From an uncultured Bacteroidales bacterium (GTDB lineage: Bacteria > Bacteroidota > Bacteroidia > Bacteroidales > F082): a stretch of 6,145 bases of DNA. The notes beneath the pieces were generated by a model. The model was not told the origin of the DNA. It saw only the letters and a list, made by a program, of their open reading frames with translations, and did no database searches. Of this stretch, positions 1 to 6,131 are shown piece by piece (positions within the stretch are counted from its first letter, which is position 1; the number at the start of each line of letters is the position of its first letter). The stretch covers positions 1-6,145 of the forward strand of contig CAMKAR010000139.1 of assembly GCA_946410535.1 (NCBI GenBank), written 5' to 3'. A program made the position numbers and the translations under genes.

Positions 1-23
1 TATTTAAACCAGCGGTTCATGTA

Positions 24-821
24 ATGAAAAAAAGAATACTGCAAATATTATTGGTGTGTATGAGCCTTGTCTCTTGCAACGATGAACAAAAATTATATGA
101 CTATGTCTATATTGACAAACAAGGCATTATCCATGCAAACAAGAAATGTAAGGCCGCCGATAACACTTTATCAATGTCTGTTCTTTCGAATTATGGTGAC
201 GAACTTTTAGAATTCGCATACAACACTCCCTGTTTTGAGCAGAATATATGCTCATTATGCGTGAACTATTATAATCGCAGAGCTCTCTTATCTGTTTCTG
301 AAAGATACACTAAAGAAAAACTAGAATGCAAAAACGAATACATTGCATTATGTCTTCTTGAATACGACAGATGGGGTTCTTTTGAAAAATACTACGATTA
401 TGTCAAGGATAAAGATAACCGAAAAGAATTAAATCATGAATTAATCGCAAAGGGTTATGAATTAGATAACCTTCGCAAGTTGATTTGGCAATTGGATAAT
501 GAATACAAATTTGGAGAAAATGACATTAATATCATGCCAAATGAAAGCTTTAGATTATTTGTGTTTGCACACCTGCGATTATTGAATGAGTATGTATATA
601 CTTTTGACAAATTCGACCAAAGTCTTTCAGAACAAGAAGGTTTCTTATGGTGTTACCAAAAATGTAGAGAGCATAATCTGATTGATAATTGGCAGAATTA
701 TATCATGCTTATGTTTGAATCAGACTGGGAATATTGCAAGGAAGAACATTGGGATGAATTAGAAGATGAGATGAAGGATTATTGGAGATTACAAGAAGAT
801 ATTCGAAGTGGGTATTATTAA
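24..821 (+). CDS. AT-rich lipoprotein of unknown function with H-x4-C and CxxC motifs
   Basis: I do not recognise a named family. The 265-residue product starts with a lipoprotein signal peptide: KKR at residues 2-4, a hydrophobic stretch, and the lipobox LVSC with Cys18 as the lipidation site. It should therefore be membrane-anchored outside the cytoplasm. Residues 25-82 hold a possible small metal-binding or disulfide unit: His37 and Cys42 (HANKKC), Cys70, then Cys76 and Cys79 (CSLC). The remainder (about 90-265) is rich in charged and aromatic residues, looks mainly helical, and has no obvious catalytic motif. The start is the first ATG of the frame in the window and is supported by the signal peptide directly after it. 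Base composition is strikingly low in GC (18 of 60 bases in 421-480, against 38 of 60 in 1441-1500 of the next gene), which suggests recent acquisition or an accessory gene. The gene is intact. The coding call and lipoprotein nature are firm; the function is unknown. Confidence 0.85.
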   Translation: MKKRILQILLVCMSLVSCNDEQKLYDYVYIDKQGIIHANKKCKAADNTLSMSVLSNYGDELLEFAYNTPCFEQNICSLCVNYYNRRALLSVSERYTKEKLECKNEYIALCLLEYDRWGSFEKYYDYVKDKDNRKELNHELIAKGYELDNLRKLIWQLDNEYKFGENDINIMPNESFRLFVFAHLRLLNEYVYTFDKFDQSLSEQEGFLWCYQKCREHNLIDNWQNYIMLMFESDWEYCKEEHWDELEDEMKDYWRLQEDIRSGYY

Positions 822-830
822 AATTTCAGT

Positions 831-858
831 CCAGAGAATTTGGAATCTGCTGGTTTTT
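831..858 (+). terminator. Probable imperfect intrinsic terminator of the AT-rich lipoprotein gene
   Basis: Ten bases after the stop codon, 831-840 can pair with 844-853 around the three-base loop TGG. This forms a stem of about nine base pairs with one bulge on each side, and a run of five T follows at 854-858. Placement and T-run fit a rho-independent terminator, but the bulges make it weak. Confidence 0.4.
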
Positions 859-896
859 CAGAATGCAAGGATAATAATCCAATAACACAATATAAT

Positions 897-1058
897 TCAC
901 TTCACCACCTCCACAATCTTCTCCCCCAAGGCCAGCTGAATCATGGCGATGGTCTTGCAGGTGAAGTTGTGGCCAATCATGAACCATCGCGAACCATCTG
1001 CGGTACATTTCTCAAGTGGCAGGGTGCAAAAGCGTGAAAAAATCGTACCTTTGCAGCC
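897..1058 (-). pseudogene. Possible C-terminal remnant of a lost gene
   Basis: On the minus strand the frame is open from about 1058 to the TGA at 897-899, about 53 codons. The last 27 codons, from the ATG at 980, read as a sensible mixed alpha/beta-like protein tail, starting MIGHNFTCKTIAM and ending LALGEKIVEVVK. No convincing full-length start exists, because the frame meets a stop at 1059-1061 and the promoter and start of the cyclase gene lie beyond it. The segment is much GC-richer than the lipoprotein gene to its left, so it resembles the host background. It may be the tail of a gene whose front was lost, possibly when the left-hand DNA arrived. I do not recognise the family. Chance is a real alternative, because open frames of this length are common in GC-richer DNA. 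Confidence 0.2.
1046..1053 (+). promoter_or_regulatory. Bacteroidota-type -7 promoter box (TACCTTTG) of the glutaminyl cyclase gene
   Basis: TACCTTTG matches the TAnnTTTG -7 consensus of the Bacteroidota primary sigma factor exactly. It lies 20 bases before the ATG at 1074, so the 5' leader would be short. I see no clean TTTG -33 box at the usual distance upstream. Confidence 0.6.
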
Positions 1059-1073
1059 TCAATATTCGTCGAA

Positions 1074-2081
1074 ATGAAGAAATCGCTTATTATCATAGTC
1101 GCGGCATTGCTTCTGGCCTCATGTGGCGAGAAGCAGCCCAAAGAGACAACAACCAATACCGAAAAGCCCAAGAAAACCGTCGTGGTGCCCAACTTCAATG
1201 CCGACTCGGCCTACCAATTTGTGGCCAAACAGACCCAATTTGGACCTCGTGTGCCCGAAACCCAAGCCCATGCCGACTGCGCCGCATGGCTCTCGGCCAA
1301 GCTCCGAGAGTTTGCCGACACGGTCGTCGTGCAGGAGTTCCGTTCGCGTCTTTATAACGGTAAGGCTGTCGACGGGAAGAACATCGTCGGCGTGTTCAAT
1401 CCCGAGGCCAAGAAACGCATCGTGCTGTGCGCTCACTGGGACTCGCGCCCCTTTGCCGACCACGACCCCGACGCCAACAACTCGCACACACCTATCGATG
1501 GTGCCAACGACGGCGCCAGTGGAGTGGGTGTGTTGCTCGAATGCGCCCGCCAGTTCCATTTGCAGGCCTTGCCTGAACGTTTGGGCATCGACATCGTGCT
1601 CTTCGACCTTGAGGACTACGGCCCACATCAGGACGAGGCCGAGAAATATTACGACGACCGCGTCAACTTCTGGGCGTTAGGCTCGCAGTATTGGTCGAAG
1701 AACCCGCATGTGTATGGCTACAAGGCCTATTATGGCATCTTGCTCGACATGGTGGGCGGCCCCAACCCCAACTTCCCGAAGGAGTATTATTCGCAGGGCT
1801 ATGCCGCTTGGGTGAGCAACAAGGTGTGGCGCCGCGCCTTCGACCTCGGCTACCGTCCCTATTTCAGCAATGAATTGGGCACAATGATCAGCGATGACCA
1901 CATCCCAATGAACCAAATCGCCGGCATCCCCACCATCGACATCATCGACCTGCAACCCAACAGCATCAATCAGTGCTTCCCCGACGTGTGGCACACGGTG
2001 AACGACAACCTCGAAAACATCGACAGGACCACGCTCGGCATGGTTGGCGACCTGCTGGTGCATGTGGTTTATGAGGAATAA
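1074..2081 (+). CDS. Glutaminyl-peptide cyclotransferase (glutaminyl cyclase), M28 family, lipoprotein
   Basis: The product converts N-terminal glutamine of exported proteins to pyroglutamate, releasing ammonia. It is a 335-residue lipoprotein: the signal peptide ends in the lipobox LASC (Cys17), followed by a Thr/Lys-rich tether to about residue 36, so it should face the periplasm. The M28 zinc-peptidase-like fold follows. Recognisable blocks are CAHWDSRP (119-126), DGANDGASG with zinc ligand Asp146, LFDLEDYG with Glu180-Asp181, LLDMVGG with Asp225, SDDHIP with Asp274-Asp275-His276, and FPDVWHTVNDN with zinc ligand His307. The last two blocks closely match human QC (DDHIPF and PEVWHTMDDN), which points to a cyclase and not an aminopeptidase. 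Glu180-Asp181 stands where animal enzymes carry Glu-Glu. Related cyclases are described in Porphyromonas and Prevotella. The start is chosen because the signal peptide begins there, 20 bases after a promoter box. It appears to be transcribed alone. An M28 aminopeptidase is the main alternative. Confidence 0.9.
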   Translation: MKKSLIIIVAALLLASCGEKQPKETTTNTEKPKKTVVVPNFNADSAYQFVAKQTQFGPRVPETQAHADCAAWLSAKLREFADTVVVQEFRSRLYNGKAVDGKNIVGVFNPEAKKRIVLCAHWDSRPFADHDPDANNSHTPIDGANDGASGVGVLLECARQFHLQALPERLGIDIVLFDLEDYGPHQDEAEKYYDDRVNFWALGSQYWSKNPHVYGYKAYYGILLDMVGGPNPNFPKEYYSQGYAAWVSNKVWRRAFDLGYRPYFSNELGTMISDDHIPMNQIAGIPTIDIIDLQPNSINQCFPDVWHTVNDNLENIDRTTLGMVGDLLVHVVYEE

Positions 2082-2118
2082 AATAAGCGGGAAAATCCTT
2101 CGTTTTTCGATTTTTGCC

Positions 2119-2126
2119 TATCTTTG
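2119..2126 (+). promoter_or_regulatory. Bacteroidota-type -7 promoter box (TATCTTTG) of the beta-barrel gene
   Basis: TATCTTTG fits TAnnTTTG exactly and lies 44 bases before the ATG at 2171, within the 89-base gap after the cyclase gene. It implies that the beta-barrel gene has its own transcript. The -33 region is T-rich (around 2099-2109) without a clear TTTG at the right spacing. Confidence 0.6.
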
Positions 2127-2170
2127 CATCTCGAACATCATTTTTATTACTAACCTAAATCATTACTACA

Positions 2171-2629
2171 ATGAAGAAAGCATTGCTTATTTTGGTCGCA
2201 GTCTTTGGCTTGGGTCTGGCTGCGAGCGCACAGAATTGGATTGGTGTACGTGGCGCTTTTGGTAGCAGCTCAGGTGCCGAACTCTCTTTCCAGCATGGCT
2301 TTAACGCCAACAATCGCCTGGAACTCGATTTGGGTTGGAGCAAGCACCAAACCTATGGCTACTTCAACCTGTCTGCCGTTTACCAATGGATGGGCGGCAT
2401 CGCCGGCAACCTTGGCTGGTTTGCCGGTGTGGGTGCCAACGCTGGCATATGGAATGGCTATAGCGAAGGCAACTTCGGCCTTGGTTTCCTTGCCCAAGCT
2501 GGATTGGAGTACAACTTCCAGGCCGTGCCGTTCCAAATCACGCTCGACTTCCGTCCGCAGTGGGATGTGTTGGGTGCGGCAAGCGGATTTGGCTATGCCG
2601 GCGCGCTCGGTATCCGCTACAGATGGTAA
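2171..2629 (+). CDS. Small outer-membrane beta-barrel protein
   Basis: This 152-residue protein starts with a signal peptidase I signal peptide (cleavage predicted after Ala20 in AASA|QNW), leaving about 132 residues. The mature part is rich in Gly, aromatic and alternating polar/hydrophobic residues. Short strand-like segments can be read at about 22-28, 36-42, 49-56, 62-72, 81-92, 101-114, 119-127 and 141-152, enough for an eight-stranded barrel. It ends in GIRYRW, a final aromatic residue preceded by alternating residues, as in outer-membrane barrels recognised by the BAM machinery. No catalytic motif is visible, and a structural or small-pore role in the outer membrane is likely. The size suits the small outer-membrane beta-barrel families common in Bacteroidota, but I cannot give a specific name. 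It has its own promoter box 44 bases upstream and a strong terminator just downstream, so it is probably monocistronic. Confidence 0.8.
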   Translation: MKKALLILVAVFGLGLAASAQNWIGVRGAFGSSSGAELSFQHGFNANNRLELDLGWSKHQTYGYFNLSAVYQWMGGIAGNLGWFAGVGANAGIWNGYSEGNFGLGFLAQAGLEYNFQAVPFQITLDFRPQWDVLGAASGFGYAGALGIRYRW

Positions 2630-2647
2630 GCCAAACTAAACCAACAG

Positions 2648-2687
2648 AAAAAGGCCGCAAACATCGCGTTGCGGCCTTTTCTTTTTT
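2648..2687. terminator. Strong, probably bidirectional rho-independent terminator between convergent genes
   Basis: The arms aaaaggccgcaa (2649-2660) and ttgcggcctttt (2669-2680) pair perfectly over 12 bp around the 8-base loop acatcgcg. A T-rich tract continues to 2687 on the plus strand, and the run of A at 2648-2652 gives a U-tract on the minus strand. It lies 19 bases after the stop of the beta-barrel gene (+) and 12 bases beyond the stop of the DUF4476 gene (-), so it can serve both. Confidence 0.9.
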
Positions 2688-2699
2688 GCAGCTTTCACA

Positions 2700-3467
2700 C
2701 TACTGCCCAATGATGTATTCGTTGAGTTCGTTTTTCGACGACTCGTAGGAAAACACATCGTTGATCATGTAGTACTTGTTCTTTTCCGTGCAGTAGGCAT
2801 AGGCGTATTTGGCAAACTCCAACTTGTTGTTCTCGAATGAGAACATGCGGCAGATGGCGGCAATCTGATGCACGCACATCGGGTTGGACGAGATGGCTTG
2901 CTTGGCGATGGTGAGCTTGCCGCTGTCGAAGGCGTTCTCGGCCAGCATGTCGCGAAACTCGTTGAAGTCGGTCTCGTTCATGCAGGGACTCACGGGCTGT
3001 GGTGGCATGGGCGGAGGCATCACCTGCCCGTTTTGGCCGTTCTGCCCATACGGAGGTTCGGGCGCCCACGTCTCGGTGATGAGGTCCATCGTCAGCTCGG
3101 GGCGGATGTTGGCTTGCGAGTATTCCAAGCCGTAGAAATGGTTCATCTGCGTGACGCTGACCGCTCGTGTCCGGCGCAGGTCGACGAACTGGCCCACGCA
3201 GTTCTGCATCTCATTATTAAGCTCCACGCGTACATAGAAGCTGTCTTCCCACATGTTGCGGATGCAGATGGAGCGGACAGGTTGCTCGTTTTGCAGCACG
3301 TCGTCGACATAGAGCCAGAAGGTGATGTGTCGGGGTGCCACCACGGTCAAAGTCGTGGATTGGGGTTGCTGATGTCCGCCGCCATGGCGTTTTCTGACGG
3401 AAGCCTCTTGTGCCATGATGGGCAAGGCCATCAAGAGGATGAGGCTGAAAAGTAGGTGTTTTTTCAT
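2700..3467 (-). CDS. Exported DUF4476 domain protein
   Basis: The 255-residue product has a signal peptide (MKKHLLFSLILLMALPIMA, cleavage predicted before Gln20), then a His/Gly/Gln-rich stretch at 25-37. A beta-rich N-terminal domain follows at about 38-130, with motifs FWLYVDDVLQN (50-60) and FYVRVELNN (77-85). A Pro/Gly/Asn/Gln-rich linker spans about 135-160, including GQNGQNGQ. The C-terminal DUF4476 domain covers about 165-252, with signature-like pieces FDSGKLTIAKQA (180-191), FSFENNKLEFAKYAYAYC (209-226) and NDVFSYESSKNELNEYI (236-252). This domain is frequent in exported Bacteroidota proteins; its biochemical role is not known to me, and no enzyme motif is visible. The gene lies 66 bases downstream of the PNGase-like gene on the same strand. 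Co-transcription is possible, but the palindrome in the gap could separate or attenuate the two. The DUF4476 call is strong; function is open. Confidence 0.88.
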   Translation of the reverse strand: MKKHLLFSLILLMALPIMAQEASVRKRHGGGHQQPQSTTLTVVAPRHITFWLYVDDVLQNEQPVRSICIRNMWEDSFYVRVELNNEMQNCVGQFVDLRRTRAVSVTQMNHFYGLEYSQANIRPELTMDLITETWAPEPPYGQNGQNGQVMPPPMPPQPVSPCMNETDFNEFRDMLAENAFDSGKLTIAKQAISSNPMCVHQIAAICRMFSFENNKLEFAKYAYAYCTEKNKYYMINDVFSYESSKNELNEYIIGQ

Positions 3468-3493
3468 AAGGGTTAGGGTTTTGGATGAAACAA

Positions 3494-3523
3494 TGTAGAG
3501 ACGGTGTGCACACCGTCTCTACA
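3494..3523. repeat. Perfect 30-bp palindrome (REP/MITE-like or terminator-like hairpin)
   Basis: The half-site tgtagagacggtgtg is followed at once by its exact reverse complement, with no spacer and the centre between 3508 and 3509. It fills nearly half of the 66-base gap between the two minus-strand genes, starting 10 bases after the PNGase-like stop codon in the direction of transcription. In RNA it would fold into a long, very stable hairpin. The minus strand then reads ATTGTTTC, a weak U-tract, so efficient termination is uncertain. Similar palindromes around a GTAGAGAC core occur, from memory, as dispersed repeats in other bacterial genomes, so a mobile REP-like element is plausible. Confidence 0.85.
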
Positions 3524-3533
3524 AGTACAAATA

Positions 3534-6131
3534 TCATTCCACAATGATTTTCTTTGTTACAACCTTGCCGCCGATGACGTTGACGAAATAAATGCCGGCA
3601 GGCAGGTCGCTGACGTCGATAGTGGCCTGCTTGTCCATCACGAAGCCGCGCACTTCTTGGCCGTTGGCGTTGAGGATGTGGACGCATAGCATGCCTGCCT
3701 CATAATCGGTGGCGATGGTCATCTGGCTTTTCACGGGGTTGGGTGAGATGGTCACCGTGAATGGGTCTTTCTCGAAATCGACGTATTCTTTCACGTCGAC
3801 CAGCACGCCGTCGCTGTTGGAACGGCTCACCACCATGCCCGACACGCGCAGAAGCGGGTTGTTGGGATTGGAGCATTGGATGCAAGAGTTCTGTCCGTCG
3901 TGGCAGTCGGGATAGTTGGGGTGGCATTGGTCGATGTAGGTCGGGTCGAACTGATAAAAGAGATGGGCTCCGCCTTGGGGCAGATAATCGTTCAGGTCGA
4001 AGTCCCACACCATACCCATGCTGCCTGGGCACCAGCCGCCACGGTTATAAGTCCAAGTGCCGTTTTGAGGCTGACAGCTGGCGGGGTTGGGGTTGCAGGT
4101 TTGCCACAGGTGTTGGTCGAACTTGTTTTGCCCGTTGACGAGAACATGGTGCGTGGCTTCATAGAATTCAGCCGCATTGCCCGTGTTGTAGGCACCGCCA
4201 CTGGTGTTGCTCCAGTTGTGGCCCGTAGTGATAATCTTAAGGTGGGCTTCCTCAGCGTTTTCGGCAAACTCGATGTCCATCTCGGGCACGGGCTGCTGGT
4301 TGGCGTAGTCGCCGAAGTCGTAGGTGCCGAACCAGATGGGCTGCACATCGCTGTAAAGGTAGTCAGGCGTGCCTTTCTGCATGTTGAACATCAGGATGGG
4401 ATTATAGCTCCAGCGGTCCCAAATCTCGTAATAGACTTCAAACTCCACCAGGCCTTGGAGGATGGAGGTGTAGTCGGTGACGTCAAGGTCATCGTCGCAT
4501 TCCACGCCGAAGGGCGAGCAGTAGCGGAACAGCTCCACCCACTCGCCACGGAAGTTCTTCACGCGCACATAGCCGACATGGTCGTAGGGGTCGCATTCGC
4601 CGTTGACGCACTGGTGGTCGTAATGGGCGTTGATGCTCGTGAAAGCACCCACATGCGAGGGTAGGGCATACTCGCCGCGCACGGTCTGGCTCGAAGAGGT
4701 CACCACCAAGTCGCCATTCATGGCCACGGCATCCACGTTGTCGAAATCGCTGGTCACCGTGAAGTGGTTGCTCACCGAGGTTGTCTTGCCTCCAGACTGC
4801 GTGATGGTGGCAGTGAGGTCGAAGTCCCCAAATGAGGTGGGTTCCCACATGGCGTACCAATAGCCGTTGTTCGGGTCGTCGGGGTAGGCGGTTTGCAAGT
4901 GCACCGTTTCGCTGCCGATGGCGCATGACACATCCTCAAACTTAATGACATTGCCGTGCTCGACGTAAACGCTCAGCACCAGCATCATCGGCTTCAGTTC
5001 CTGCATGTAGACGTTTAGGTTGTCGTAAGGTCTGCGAATGGTGATTTCGGGCGTGTAGTTGTCGGGGTCGACGACTTCAAACGTGCGATTGACGGCAGGA
5101 GCGGCTTGCCACTGGGTGCCGTCGCCAGGTTGTGTGGCACGCACCTTCACGATACCTTCTTGTCCGCTGAGGGTGATGGTGTTGCCGCTCAAAGTGGCGG
5201 GTCCTTCGATGATTTCGAACGTGACAGGTAGTCCCGAGGTGGCCGAGGCGTTGAGCTGGAAGGGTTGGTCGCTGATGAGCTTGTCGGGGATGGCCTCAAA
5301 CTCAATGAATTGCGATGCCAGTCCAGCAGGGGTGTGGCGCACCACGAGGTTGTCGAAGCCGCCGTGCGAGCTGCTGAGGAAGAACACGCCGTCCCACATG
5401 GCGGGGTCGAAGCGGTCGCCGCTGCCTGGGGTGAGGCCTGCGTTGATGCCTTGTATCTCAGGGATGGGCTCAAACTCGCCCGTGCAGTCGAAGTCAGCGA
5501 AGAGTGTCACCGAGCCTTGGCCGCCGTTGGCTTCAAGGTCGATCATGATTTTCCAACGGGTCCACGGCGTTTGGCCGCCTGTGTAATCGATGTCGACGGG
5601 CAGGGTGTTGTCGGGCAGCACGATGCCGCTGACGAACGAGGGGCGTGGGTCGTTGCCCGAGGTGACGAAATAGATGCCGCCGTCTTGCGTGGGCAGGGCA
5701 GGGTTGGGGCAGGTGGCCTCGTAGCTCATCGGAGGCAGCACGGTGCCGTCGCCATCGGCGTCGTAGCCGATGTCGAAGCACGCGCCCCACCAGTTGCGGA
5801 GCATGTCGAGTTCCACTTCGATGATGCCACCTGTCGAGAAGTCGAACTCAAAGTCGGAGGTCGACTTGTGGGTGGCCACTTCGCCGAAATTGGTGTTGGC
5901 GTTGTCGAAGAAGGCGCCCATGGTCTCGTCGGGTGTGGTGTAGCCGCCTGCGCCGAGGTATTCGGTCTTCAGCTGTCCGCCGCCCGCGCTGTGGGCGCGA
6001 GCCACCCAGCCGTGCTGACCGTTGAGCACCGCGTTTTCGGTGAAGTCGTTGAAGTCGCAAGTGGCCACGGTTTGAGCCGATACACCGAGGGCAAAAGCGA
6101 CGATGGCAAGGAGAAGGATTGTTTTTTTCAT
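3534..6131 (-). CDS. Secreted PNGase F-like N-glycan amidase with N-terminal accessory domains and T9SS sorting domain
   Basis: The product is predicted to hydrolyse the GlcNAc-asparagine bond of N-glycoproteins outside the cell. The 865 residues read as: signal peptide 1-19 (VSA|Q); a lectin/LamG-like beta-sandwich about 24-268, with the possible calcium loop DADGDG at 124-129; an Ig-like domain about 272-356; a second Ig-like domain about 360-462; a PNGase F N-terminal domain about 466-605; a PNGase F C-terminal domain about 612-772; and a type A T9SS sorting domain about 790-865 (ISPNPV, then DLPAGIYFV and a basic KVVTKKIIVE end). From remembered PNGase F, CDPYD gives Asp517 = Asp60, YYEIW gives Glu569 = Glu118 and Trp571 = Trp120, AAEF gives Glu655 = Glu206, NRGGWCPG gives Arg697 = Arg248, and Cys508-Cys513 and Cys679-Cys701 match two disulfides. 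Arg61 is replaced by His518, and the Cys204-Cys208 pair by Ala653 and Tyr657. PNGase F itself is much shorter (about 314 mature residues). The start is supported by the signal peptide; the promoter lies outside the window. The family call is strong; activity is inferred. Confidence 0.9.
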   Translation of the reverse strand: MKKTILLLAIVAFALGVSAQTVATCDFNDFTENAVLNGQHGWVARAHSAGGGQLKTEYLGAGGYTTPDETMGAFFDNANTNFGEVATHKSTSDFEFDFSTGGIIEVELDMLRNWWGACFDIGYDADGDGTVLPPMSYEATCPNPALPTQDGGIYFVTSGNDPRPSFVSGIVLPDNTLPVDIDYTGGQTPWTRWKIMIDLEANGGQGSVTLFADFDCTGEFEPIPEIQGINAGLTPGSGDRFDPAMWDGVFFLSSSHGGFDNLVVRHTPAGLASQFIEFEAIPDKLISDQPFQLNASATSGLPVTFEIIEGPATLSGNTITLSGQEGIVKVRATQPGDGTQWQAAPAVNRTFEVVDPDNYTPEITIRRPYDNLNVYMQELKPMMLVLSVYVEHGNVIKFEDVSCAIGSETVHLQTAYPDDPNNGYWYAMWEPTSFGDFDLTATITQSGGKTTSVSNHFTVTSDFDNVDAVAMNGDLVVTSSSQTVRGEYALPSHVGAFTSINAHYDHQCVNGECDPYDHVGYVRVKNFRGEWVELFRYCSPFGVECDDDLDVTDYTSILQGLVEFEVYYEIWDRWSYNPILMFNMQKGTPDYLYSDVQPIWFGTYDFGDYANQQPVPEMDIEFAENAEEAHLKIITTGHNWSNTSGGAYNTGNAAEFYEATHHVLVNGQNKFDQHLWQTCNPNPASCQPQNGTWTYNRGGWCPGSMGMVWDFDLNDYLPQGGAHLFYQFDPTYIDQCHPNYPDCHDGQNSCIQCSNPNNPLLRVSGMVVSRSNSDGVLVDVKEYVDFEKDPFTVTISPNPVKSQMTIATDYEAGMLCVHILNANGQEVRGFVMDKQATIDVSDLPAGIYFVNVIGGKVVTKKIIVE

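Noticed and set aside
1119..1628. 169-codon open frame on the minus strand opposite the cyclase gene
   Set aside because: It lies inside a firmly identified gene, and its translation is repetitive in Gly/Val/His as expected for a complementary-frame shadow.
2090..2118. Possible hairpin (gggaaaatc with gatttttgcc) as terminator of the cyclase gene
   Set aside because: Pairing is mostly A-T with mismatches at the base, and it is followed by the next gene's promoter box instead of a T-run.
2205..2639. 144-codon alternative frame over the beta-barrel gene
   Set aside because: The other frame has a clean signal peptide, a beta-barrel pattern, a terminal aromatic and a promoter box at the right distance; this frame has none.
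3468..3484. Telomere-like GGGTTAGGGTT sequence just upstream of the DUF4476 start
   Set aside because: Only about two copies of the short unit are present, in the leader next to the start codon; this is too little for a repeat array and chance is adequate.
3528..3535. GATATTTG on the minus strand as a possible -7 box for the DUF4476 gene
   Set aside because: The first base of TAnnTTTG is wrong, it overlaps the stop codon of the upstream gene, and no -33 box was identified; not strong enough to list.
3876..4664. Long open frame on the plus strand opposite the PNGase-like gene
   Set aside because: It is antisense to a protein with clear domain matches, its translation is Val/Ala-rich low-complexity of the shadow type, and it has no promoter or signal peptide.
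5059..5586. 175-codon plus-strand frame opposite the N-terminal domains of the PNGase-like protein
   Set aside because: Antisense shadow: no recognisable domain, and the opposite strand has continuous coding with a signal peptide and recognisable domains.
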